A stretch of 64,000 bases of DNA from CAVORB01 sp963736235 (GTDB lineage: Bacteria; Pseudomonadota; Gammaproteobacteria; Chromatiales; Chromatiaceae). The notes under the pieces were generated by a model. The model saw nothing but the letters and a program-made list of their open reading frames with translations. It was not told the origin of the DNA and did not search any database. Location of the stretch: positions 18,199 to 82,198 of the forward strand of contig CAVTOR010000032.1 of assembly GCA_963736235.1 (NCBI GenBank), in the 5' to 3' direction. Shown here in pieces: positions 16,572 through 25,136 of the stretch; position 1 is the first letter of the stretch; each line of letters opens with the position of its first letter. Position numbers and translations under genes: made by a program.

Positions 16572-19500
16572 ATGGGTACCGAAGACTTCTGCGACTGTTT
16601 CCGTCATCGCCCTCACTTCGGGAGCAAAACACCGATCACGAAGTCTTTGATCGGCGTGAGTTGCGCGCTCTCGTTGGCGCTATCTCCGGCGGCGCTCGCT
16701 ATCGAGTTCCTGGATGTTACGGCGACGGCCGGTCCCTTTCCTGTCACCGAATCCTGGGGAGCAACGGCCGTCGATGTGAACGGCGACGGCTGGACGGATC
16801 TTTGGCACAACAGCCATAGATCCCGTCCGTACCTGTATCTGAACGAGGGGAATGGGGTCTTCTCCGATATCACCTTGGCGGCCGACAGGTCCGATACCTG
16901 GATCGGAGAATACGGGGCGGATCAGCATGCGGGCACCTGGGGTGACTTCGACAACGACGGCGACCAGGACCTTTTCGTCGCGACCGGCATCAATTTCGAC
17001 GCGCAGTTACTGGTGAATCAGGGCGGCTACTTTGTCGATCAGACAGCGTACTACGGCATGCTCGTCGACTACGAGGGACAAGGGGCCTACTGGTTGGACT
17101 TCTCGGGAGACGCGTATCTGGACGTCTTGTCCAGTCGGCCCGATGGGGGCAAGCTCTACGAACAGCTGCCGTTGGTCGGATTCAGGAACCGCACCCTCCA
17201 AACCGGATTCGAATGCCAGCGCGGATGGATCAACCTGGCGGATCTGTCCGTGGATGGCAAGCCGGATGTGTTGTGCGCGTTCACCGACGGCATCAAGTCC
17301 GTGTTCGACATCTCCCCATATGCCACGTCGGATGGCGCCACACCCTTCGCCGACATCACATCGATTCTACCGGCTGTGCCGGCATTGACGGACACCGTTG
17401 CCGGGGACTTCGACGGCAACCTGCAGAGCGACATCGTGGGGTTGTTGGGGGTGCTCAGGAGAAATGGCGCGGACCTGGTGACGCCTGATCGCATCGAGGC
17501 GAATTTTCAGGTGTCGGCGCCCAAGCCATACGTGGGGTTCGATTTCGCCGGCGGCGATCAGCTAAAGATCACCGTCCAGTCCGTCCAGTTCAATCCTAAC
17601 CACATCCTCATCGGCAGCGCCGGGACAAGAGCGCCGGATAGTGTGTTCACCCTCGACAGTGCCGATGGTTCCACCCATGGGTTGGCGGAAGCGGATCCCA
17701 ACGCGCAGAGCTTGAACATCGGCTACATGGGAGCAGGGCGCTGGGAGGTGCGGGTGTATCCCGATCCTGTCCGCAACTGGCGCGGCCACATCATCGTGGA
17801 ACGCCTGTCCGGTGCCTCCTTTTCCGAGCTGGGTTATACCGGCCAGAGCCAATGGGATCTGCCGGCGCAACCGGTTCTGCTGATGAACGAGAACGGATTC
17901 TTTACCAATCAAGCGGCGACGAGAGGATTGGATCAGGCCGTGTCCTGCGCCAGCGCAGGGGTCGGTGATTTCGACAACGACATGGATCTGGACCTGTATT
18001 TCGTCTGCCAGACGGCCGCATCGAATATCGCCAATCGCCTGTACGAGAACCTCGGAGACGGAACATTCGTCGAGGTCGCCAGCGCCGGCGGGGCTATGGG
18101 ACCGGTTGGCGGTTCGTCGGGTGACGCCGTGGGCGCCGGGGATTCTGTGGTGGTGGCGGACCTCGATGCTGACGGCTTTCTCGATCTTTTCGTGACCAAC
18201 GGTCTCAATCTTGAACCTGTCAGGGTCGGCGGTCCGGTCAAACTCTACCGTAACGTTGGGAACTCGAACCGTTGGATCGAGCTTGATCTGGTAGCGACGA
18301 GCACTAGCCGAGATGCCCTCGGCGCCCAGGTGTTCGTGATGGCGGGTGGCGTGACCCAGTTGCGCGAGCAGGGGGGGGGGTACCATCGCTGGTCCCAGGA
18401 CGACAAGCGGATCCATTTCGGTCTCGGGCAGAACACCCTGGTCGAGACGATCACGGTACACTGGCCGAGTGGGGTCATCGACACATACTTTGACGTTCCA
18501 GTGAACGCCCTTTATCGCATCACCGAGGGTATGGGTGGACTTGCGGGCGTCCTGGAGGCGGTCAACCTCGACTCCGTCGGACCCCTGCCGAGCCCCGGTC
18601 TGGGTGACGAATGCGGCGAGCCGGTCTACGATCACGAATACGGGCCGGCGCTGCTTCTGTGGCGCGACTGCCCAACTGATACTTGGCACGTCAGGGCAAA
18701 GGGTGGACGCAACGAGGATGCCGTGCGCTATTTCAGCGGCAGCCTCCAGGCGGACGCCGCCTTCCCGTCGGTGGCCGGGTTTCAGCTCGATGGCAACGAC
18801 ACCCTCTATGTGGGCATGGAAGACAGAATCGAGTTCTCGCTCGGCGTATGGTTTGCGAATGACAACGGGTTCGACTTCGATGCAACAGGGCTCACGTCGC
18901 TGTGTCTTGCGCTGGACGCTCCCGTGGGTACCAGAGTCCTGTTTGGCGTCGGGCGTTGGCCGGTCCAGGGTGCGCTTGACCTTCTGAGCCTGCGGCCGTG
19001 CGCCGGTCCTGCGTACACCCTCGATGTCCCCGATATCTCGGCTGCTGAAGGCGGAGGTGCCGCACGATTCACCGTCAACCTCACGCCCGCGCCCGGTGCC
19101 GGGGAATCGGTGGTGGTGAGCTACCAGACCCAGGACGGCAGCGCCGTGGCCGGCAGCGACTACACGACCATGGCCGGCACGCTGACCTATACCCAGGGAC
19201 AAACGCAGAAGACGGTCTCGGTGCCGATCACCAACGACACCACCCCCGAGAGCAGCGAGAGCTTCACTTTGAATCTCACCAGCGCTGACACCAACACCGT
19301 GAACGCCAGCGCCACCATCCTTGACGACGACAGCAGCGGCACGCTGCCCGCGTGCGGTCAACCGGCCTACGACAATGCCACGGAGTCGGCGGTATTCGTG
19401 TGGAACGACTGCGGCACCAACGACTGGCACGTGCGGGTGACTGCCGGCGGTCAGACGCTGTCTTACCAGGGCACCCTGACCTCGGATCAGGGCTTTACTA

Positions 19501-20513
19501 CCATGACGGCCTTCTCCTTCGAGAGTAACGACGTGCTGCCGCCGAGCTATGTCATGAACGTCGCCAACACCGGCCAGGACGGACTCGACTTCAGTTTCCC
19601 GGCCGGAGCGGCGGTATGCCTGACGCTGAATTCACCGAGCCTGCCGGTGTACGCCGGGTCGGATCGGGCACTCATGGACAACGCGGTGAGCCTACCCGAC
19701 TTCGGATCCTGCGACCCCGGCGGCTCAATCCTCAGCGCCGGTGACGTGACGGTGACGGAGAATGCCGGAACGGCGGTATTCACCGTCAATCTCTCGCCGG
19801 CGCCCGGTGCCGGGGAATCGGTGGTCGTCGGCTACCAGACCCAGAATGGCAGCGCCGTGGCCGGTAGCGACTACACGACCACGGCCGGCACGCTGACCTA
19901 TACCCAGGGACAAACGCAGAAGACCGTCTCGGTGCCAATCACCAACGACACGACCCCGGAGAGCAACGAGAGCTTTGGTCTGCAACTGACCAGCGCCGAC
20001 ACTAACACGGTGAATGCCAGGGCCATCATCCTCGACGACGACAGCGGCGGTGCGCTGCCGCGGCAGAAGGTCTACACCGTTTCTCCCTGCCGGGTGGTCG
20101 ACACCCGCGGCGCCGACCCGCAGCTTTCCACCTTCTCTGGGGATCGTCTGGCCCCCGGAGAGACGGTGTCGTTCTACGTCACCGGAAACCTGATCAACGG
20201 TCAGGGTGGAGCGGCGATCTGCGGCATCCCCCCCGAGGCCACCGGTGTGTTCGCCAACGTCGTGGCGGTGCGTCCGCAGGGCAGCGCGATCAGCAACTAT
20301 CTGACGGTCTACCCTTACGGCGAGAGCCGACCGCTCGCCTCGACCGTCAACTACCCGGCAGACATCACCGCCTTGGCCAACGGCGTGCTGGTGCCCCTGT
20401 GTGATCCGGCAGCAGCGACCTGTGACTACGATCTCAACGTCTACAACTACACCAGCCTCGCGGCGCACCTGGTGATCGATGTCACCGGATACCTCGCCGC
20501 GTCGGCGCCTTGA
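16572..20513 (+). CDS. Secreted VCBS/ASPIC/Calx-beta/VDTR protein, paralog 2 (largest, 1313 aa)
   Basis: The start is uncertain. ATG 16572 gives a 45-residue leader ending LALSPAALA, a good signal peptide with a long n-region; no strong ribosome site is seen. Order: FG-GAP/VCBS repeats (DVNGDGWTDLW, DFDNDGDQDLF, DFDNDMDLDLY, DLDADGFLDLF); ASPIC/UnbV-like module (NRWIELDLVATSTSRDALGAQ, HFGLGQN, VHWPSGVIDTY) about 565-640; then two rounds of a Cys-containing module (CGEPVYDHEYG..RDCPTDTWHVRAKG; CGQPAYDNATE..NDCGTNDWHVRVTAG), each followed by a Calx-beta repeat ending ILDDDS; finally the VDTR domain (SPCRVVDTRGADPQ to DVTGYLA). A run of ten G lies in the ASPIC part. Compared with paralog 1 it has gained one module-plus-Calx-beta repeat. 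Likely cell-surface or secreted; ligand unknown. Confidence 0.78.
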   Translation: MGTEDFCDCFRHRPHFGSKTPITKSLIGVSCALSLALSPAALAIEFLDVTATAGPFPVTESWGATAVDVNGDGWTDLWHNSHRSRPYLYLNEGNGVFSDITLAADRSDTWIGEYGADQHAGTWGDFDNDGDQDLFVATGINFDAQLLVNQGGYFVDQTAYYGMLVDYEGQGAYWLDFSGDAYLDVLSSRPDGGKLYEQLPLVGFRNRTLQTGFECQRGWINLADLSVDGKPDVLCAFTDGIKSVFDISPYATSDGATPFADITSILPAVPALTDTVAGDFDGNLQSDIVGLLGVLRRNGADLVTPDRIEANFQVSAPKPYVGFDFAGGDQLKITVQSVQFNPNHILIGSAGTRAPDSVFTLDSADGSTHGLAEADPNAQSLNIGYMGAGRWEVRVYPDPVRNWRGHIIVERLSGASFSELGYTGQSQWDLPAQPVLLMNENGFFTNQAATRGLDQAVSCASAGVGDFDNDMDLDLYFVCQTAASNIANRLYENLGDGTFVEVASAGGAMGPVGGSSGDAVGAGDSVVVADLDADGFLDLFVTNGLNLEPVRVGGPVKLYRNVGNSNRWIELDLVATSTSRDALGAQVFVMAGGVTQLREQGGGYHRWSQDDKRIHFGLGQNTLVETITVHWPSGVIDTYFDVPVNALYRITEGMGGLAGVLEAVNLDSVGPLPSPGLGDECGEPVYDHEYGPALLLWRDCPTDTWHVRAKGGRNEDAVRYFSGSLQADAAFPSVAGFQLDGNDTLYVGMEDRIEFSLGVWFANDNGFDFDATGLTSLCLALDAPVGTRVLFGVGRWPVQGALDLLSLRPCAGPAYTLDVPDISAAEGGGAARFTVNLTPAPGAGESVVVSYQTQDGSAVAGSDYTTMAGTLTYTQGQTQKTVSVPITNDTTPESSESFTLNLTSADTNTVNASATILDDDSSGTLPACGQPAYDNATESAVFVWNDCGTNDWHVRVTAGGQTLSYQGTLTSDQGFTTMTAFSFESNDVLPPSYVMNVANTGQDGLDFSFPAGAAVCLTLNSPSLPVYAGSDRALMDNAVSLPDFGSCDPGGSILSAGDVTVTENAGTAVFTVNLSPAPGAGESVVVGYQTQNGSAVAGSDYTTTAGTLTYTQGQTQKTVSVPITNDTTPESNESFGLQLTSADTNTVNARAIILDDDSGGALPRQKVYTVSPCRVVDTRGADPQLSTFSGDRLAPGETVSFYVTGNLINGQGGAAICGIPPEATGVFANVVAVRPQGSAISNYLTVYPYGESRPLASTVNYPADITALANGVLVPLCDPAAATCDYDLNVYNYTSLAAHLVIDVTGYLAASAP
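18371..18380 (+). repeat. Homopolymer G10 inside paralog 2 (possible slippage site)
   Basis: Ten consecutive G encode the GGG of REQGGGYH. At the same place paralogs 1 and 3 read REQGNGMH and REQANGVH with no run. A gain or loss of one base would put about 700 downstream residues out of frame. Confidence 0.75.
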
Positions 20514-20533
20514 TCAGCTTTTGGGAGAAACAC

Positions 20534-21058
20534 ATGCGCACACTGACTCGATATGGATTCATCAGCACCCTGCTGGCTTCGTTCACCTTCAACCCCGCGG
20601 CCCAGGCGGGTGGCCCCTACGTCATCCACACCGTGTCGCCGTGCCGTGCGGTCGACACCCGTACCGCCGACCCGCAGCTTTCCACCTTCTCCGGGGATCG
20701 CCTCGCCCCTGGAGAGACCGTGCCCTTCTTCGTGACCGGTGCCCTGATCACCGGCCAGGGCGGAGAAGCCGACTGCGGCGTGCCCGCCGCGGCAACGGGC
20801 GTGTTCGTCAACGTCACGGCCGTGCGCCCACTGGGCAGCGGCACCAGCGGCTACTTGACTCTCTATCCCTATGGTGAGAGCCAGCCGACGGCCTCCACCA
20901 TCAACTACATGTCAGACGCCACCGCCGTGGCCAACGGCGTGCTGGTACCCCTGTGTGATCCGGCCGCAGCGACCTGTGACTACGATCTCAATGTCTACAA
21001 CTTCACCAACCTCGCGGTGCATCTGGTGCTGGACGTTACCGGGTACCTGACCGAATGA
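20534..21058 (+). CDS. Stand-alone VDTR-domain secreted protein
   Basis: 174-residue protein made of a signal peptide (MRTLTRYGFISTLLASFTFNPAAQA) and only the VDTR domain: VSPCRAVDTRTADPQLSTFSG, CGVPAAATGVFVNVTAV, GYLTLYPYGESQP, PLCDPAAATCDYDL and DVTGYLTE. ATG 20534 has GGGAGA 5-6 bases upstream. The domain is the same as the C-terminus of the three large neighbours, with about 70 % of residues shared by eye. From memory, it resembles an unnamed repeat seen in many actinobacterial and other secreted proteins (CR..DTR, YLTVYP, DV.GY). Four conserved Cys suggest two disulfides in the periplasm or outside. Its stop overlaps the ATG of paralog 3 (ATGA), so the two may be translationally coupled. 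Confidence 0.8.
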   Translation: MRTLTRYGFISTLLASFTFNPAAQAGGPYVIHTVSPCRAVDTRTADPQLSTFSGDRLAPGETVPFFVTGALITGQGGEADCGVPAAATGVFVNVTAVRPLGSGTSGYLTLYPYGESQPTASTINYMSDATAVANGVLVPLCDPAAATCDYDLNVYNFTNLAVHLVLDVTGYLTE

Positions 21059-23971
21059 GGTTAATCGTGTCGACCATCTCAACTTCCTGCGGCGGTTCTC
21101 TGACGGACAAGCCGGACATGCCGAGGCGTTCACCGATGTTAAGCCGGGCTTGGCGCAGCAGGGCAGCCGTGAATGCCGCGGGCAGATCGCTGCTCAAGCT
21201 CACCCGCCGTCATGGGCTCATTGCCGGATCCGCCCTCCTGCTCTTTCTGCCGATCGCGGCCCAAGCCGCCATCGGCGCCAACCAGTTTGTGGAAGCCACC
21301 GCCGGAGGCGTGCCGGTGATCGACAGCCCCGGTGAGACCTGGGGTGCTTCCTGGGGAGACTACGACGCCGACGGCGATCCCGACCTGTGGATGGGCAAGC
21401 ACCAGTTCACCCCAAGCGCCCTGTATCGCAACAACGGCAACGGCAGCTTCACGAACGTCATCGACAGCGCCGTGATCAATGCCGTCGATCACTACACAGA
21501 CGACACCCATGGCGCGGCCTGGGCGGACTTCGACAACGATGGCGACCAGGACCTGATCGAGGTCTGCGGCGCCGGCGCCGGCGCGGTCGGCAGCGATCCG
21601 GTCATCAGCGACGCCTGGCGCAACAACCTGTACATTAACGACGGCGGGACCCTCGCAGAGGACGCCCTGAGCTACGGCGAGATCGAATACCCCACCGGGC
21701 GCTCGCGCACCCCCCTGTGGCTCGATTTCGACACCGACGGACTGCTCGACTTCGCCATCTCCGCCCTGCAGACGACTCCCGAGCAGGCCCCCTCGGCGGT
21801 GCTGCGCCAGGACCTGCTCGGCTTCTTCGATGCCAATGCCGCGGCGGGCTTCCCTGGCGGTAGCTGCCAGAACATGATGCTTGGACACCTCGGGCCGAAC
21901 GGGGAGCCGGCGCTGATCTGCGGTGGCGGTGTGCAGATCCAGAGCATCCACGACATCTCCGCCGAACCCTTCATCGACCTGCGCCCGGTCCTCGGCAACG
22001 CCGTCTTCAACGCCTTTGTCTACGATATGGCCATCGGTGACTTCAACGGCGATCTGCGCCCGGACATCGTCGCCGGCATCACGCCTCCCAGCCTCTCCAC
22101 GGCGGTGCGCATCGGGCCGGCCAACGACCGCATTCACGCCTATCTCGCCCCCTCCGTGACAGAGCGCGGGTTCTCCTTCACCGCCCCCGGCAACGTCGAC
22201 ATCGAATTCGGCTGGGAGACCGACGAGCAGGACATCTTCCTCGGCGCCAACGCCGTGCCCCCGCCGGCGGACGCCGATCAGGGGCTGCAGGGGCCCGATC
22301 GCTTCCCCCACCACGTGCAGCTCACCCTCTCCAGCGCCAACTCCGATCATCTGGGCATGGCCGCCAACCGCAGCGCCGGGATCTACATCGGCTATGTCAG
22401 CGGCCGTTGGGAAGTGCGCGTGGTCAATGCCGGAGCCGATGTCAACGTCCTCGCGCGTGCCGGCGGCATCTCCGCCCCGGCCGCCATCGGCGATACCAGC
22501 CTCACCCAAGGTGCTCCCGTTGCCCCGGCGCTCTTCGAGAATCAGGCCGGGGAACTGGTCGCACGTGCCACGGGTGATGTCTTCCTCGATCCACTCGCCA
22601 GTGTCCAGACCTACGCCCGATCCGTCGTGGCCGGCGACCTCGACAACGACATGGACCTCGACATTTACGTCGGATCCAGCGGGCGCGTGGCCAATGTACC
22701 CAACCTCCTGTTCGACAACCAGGGCGACGGCACCTTCCGCCTGGTGGGCAACGCCGCCGGCGCCGCCGGCGCCACGCCTCGGGCGCACCGACACCGTGAC
22801 CCTGGTCGACTACGATCAGGACGGTTTTCTCGATCTCTTCGCTACCCAGGGCAACTACCCCGCGCCCTTCTCCTACGACGCCGAGCAGCAGCTCTTCCGC
22901 AACCAGGGCAACGCCAATCACTGGGTCCTGGTCAACCTGCGCGGGGTTGTCTCCAATCGCGACGGCGTCGGCGCCGTCGTCTACGCCAGCACCCCCGACG
23001 GCAAGATCCAGCTGCGCGAACAGGCCAACGGGGTTCACCGCTACGCCCAGGATTACGTGCAGACCCACTTCGGCTTGGGAGCGAATACCACCGTCGATCT
23101 CGAGGTGCACTGGCCGAGTGGCATCGTCGAAAGCTTCAACGACCTGGCCGCGGATCAGATCTACACCCTGGTCGAAGGTACGAGCGGCGGCTACGCGCTC
23201 AGCGCCGGCAACGTAACGGTGGACGAGGCTGCGGGAACGGCGGTATTCACCGTCAACCTCTCGCCCGCGCCCGGCGCCGGGGAATCCGTGGTGGTGAGCT
23301 ACCAGACCCAGGATGGCAGCGCCCAGTCCGGGAGCGACTACACGGCCGTTTCGGGCACCCTTACCTTCACGGAGGGCCAGACAAAGAAGCCGGTCTGGGT
23401 GCCGATCACAGACGACGCGGCCGCCGAGAGCAACGAGAGCTTCAACCTGCAACTGACCAGCGCTGACACCAACACCGTGAACGCCAGCGCCACCATCCTC
23501 GATGATGACAGCGGCGGCGCGCTGCCGCGGCTGAAGGTCTACACCGTTTCTCCCTGCCGGGTAGTCGACACCCGCAGCGCCGACCCGCAGCTTTCCACCT
23601 TCTCCGGGGACCGTCTGGCCCCCGGAGAGACCGTGTCTTTCTTCGTCACCGCAAACCTGATCAATGGTCAGGGCGGAGCGGCGAACTGCGGCATCCCCGC
23701 TGCGGCCACCGGGGTGTTCGCCAACGTCGTCGCGGTCCTTCCGCAAGGCAGCGCGATGAGCAACTATCTGACGGTCTATCCTTACGGCGAGAGCCGCCCG
23801 CTCGCCTCGACCATCAATTACCCGGCAGACATCAATGCCTTGGCCAATGGCGTGCTGGTACCCCTGTGTGATCCGGGCGTAGCGACCTGTGACTACGATC
23901 TCAACGTCTACAACTACACCAGCCTCGCGGCGCATCTGGTGATCGATGTCACCGGGTATCTGGCCGAATGA
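21055..23971 (+). pseudogene. Secreted VCBS/ASPIC/Calx-beta/VDTR protein, paralog 3, frameshifted
   Basis: The first frame runs from ATG 21055 (or more likely ATG 21136, with GAGG 9 bases upstream) through a signal segment GLIAGSALLLFLPIAAQA and VCBS repeats (DYDADGDPDLW, DFDNDGDQDLI, DFDTDGLLDFA, DFNGDLRPDIV, DLDNDMDLDIY). At about 22765-22785, inside a GCCGCCGGC direct repeat, the frame changes by one base. The second frame continues DTVTLVDYDQDGFLDLF, the ASPIC module (HWVLVNLRGVVSNRDG, HFGLGAN, VHWPSGIVESF), one Calx-beta repeat and the VDTR domain, ending at TGA 23971. Joined, it would be about 970 residues and match paralog 1. Either inactivated, or a sequencing slip in a GC-rich repeat. 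Confidence 0.72.
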
Positions 23972-24062
23972 GGTGGACCGCGTCGACCATCTCGGCTTCC
24001 CGCAGCGGCTCTCTGGTGGAAAAGCCAGGCATGTCGAGGCGCTCATCATAGGTGAGCCGGGG
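23966..24062 (+). pseudogene. 5' remnant of a further tandem copy
   Basis: The sequence after the stop of paralog 3 matches the start of paralog 3 itself (21053-21145). Shared blocks include GAATGAGGT, GTCGACCATCTC, CTTCC, CGGTTCTCTG or CGGCTCTCTG, AAGCC, CATGCCGAGGCG or CATGTCGAGGCG, and AGCCGGG. Similarity ends near 24062. It is the beginning of another unit whose body has been lost. Confidence 0.65.
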
Positions 24063-24503
24063 GAGACACAACGGCCATCAGGCGGGGGTGACGCCGAAGC
24101 ACGGCCTACCGCCGCCCCCCACCGTCAAGCCCTGTTCCGCCGGCTTTGAGTTGGACCGATGTCCGCTCTCGGGGACGGTGGCCCGCTGAGGCCCCGGCGG
24201 GGAAGGTCCGCTTGGGGTCGACAACCGAAGATGATAGCCGCCGCCTCCCCAGCCTGCTGAGTCAGGCAGACGGCATGGGAATCGTCACCGGCAGCCCAAC
24301 GACAAGCTGCCGGATACGCCACTTTCGAAGTGTCGCCTTGGCAGGGAAGCATACGGGATGACGCGGTTGTTCCTGAGCGTCAGGGACTGGTCCGGGCCGG
24401 AAAGGCTGTCGATCTGCCCCTGCTCCAGCTCCCGGAGGATGCGCTGCCCGGCGGTCTCGTCAATCACCAGCACTTGCCTGTTCCAGAACGGGCAGCGCGG
24501 GAA
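24063..24503. other. Intergenic region, one weak small reading frame on the minus strand
   Basis: 441 bp between the duplicated family and the MaoC gene. On the minus strand, just after the MaoC stop, an open stretch reads VLVIDETAGQRILRELEQGQID and on for about 60 codons to 24285, starting from GTG near 24479. It has no clear ribosome site and I recognise no family, so I do not call it as a gene. Nothing else is evident. Confidence 0.35.
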
Positions 24504-24968
24504 TCAGGCGGTGCGGTTTTGCCACCATTCTCGGTAGGCGTCGTCAGGGGCGATGAGCTTGGCCTTCGCCGTGGTGTACCTGTTGCCGTTGGGATCGTCC
24601 AGCGTGATGTCGACCTCGACGATGGCACCGCGGAGCCGCGTGATCTCGACGGTGACCAGGATCTCGTCCCCCGGACACACAGGCTTGCGCAGCCGTTCGG
24701 GAGTGAAGGTGAGTCCGAGCGTGCCGTCGCCGGGAAACTCGCTGCCGAAGATGCCCGAGATGCTGATCTGGATCAGCCCGCCGGGAACGACGATGTCCCT
24801 GACATCGGGGAACCGCAAGCGGGCCGCCTCCAGCTCACGATGGATCGCGTTCCTGTCCCCGCTCAAGGCGCAGTATTGAGCCACCTGCTCGTGGGTGAAG
24901 TTGAGCCTGGTCCGGTGCGTCATTCCGACCCCAAGCATGGGGGCGGTCATACAATCTGTGTCAGCCAT
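24504..24968 (-). CDS. MaoC-like (R)-hydratase/dehydratase, hot-dog fold
   Basis: 154-residue single hot-dog protein of the MaoC/PhaJ type, which hydrates or dehydrates (R)-3-hydroxyacyl thioesters (CoA or ACP). The hydratase motif is present: FTHEQVAQYCALSGDRNAIH carries the catalytic Asp and His five residues apart, followed by the VVPGGLIQISISGIF helix and a C-terminal VEVDITLDDPNGNRYTTAKAKLI strand pair. I prefer ATG 24968 over ATG 24980 because GGAG lies 6 bases upstream. It stands alone between the secreted family and the membrane redox fusion, so the substrate (PHA precursor, fatty acid or other) cannot be inferred. Confidence 0.75.
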   Translation of the reverse strand: MADTDCMTAPMLGVGMTHRTRLNFTHEQVAQYCALSGDRNAIHRELEAARLRFPDVRDIVVPGGLIQISISGIFGSEFPGDGTLGLTFTPERLRKPVCPGDEILVTVEITRLRGAIVEVDITLDDPNGNRYTTAKAKLIAPDDAYREWWQNRTA

Positions 24969-25136
24969 CGGGATCTCCATGACGAAAGGCCTGCGGACGA
25001 TACTCGCGCGCCTCGGACGCGCGCTGACAGTGCGAAAGATCCGCTAGTATAAATCGGTAGTCCCCGCGAGTTCCTGGTCTCGACGAGCCCGGCGGCCTCG
25101 CGGTGCGGTCATCCCTATCGGGTTCCAGCTGGCACA

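Noticed and set aside
24285..24503. Small gene behind the MaoC gene (VLVIDETAGQRILRELEQ...)
   Set aside because: Helical composition looks plausible but there is no ribosome site, no overlap and no known family, so evidence is too thin for a gene call.
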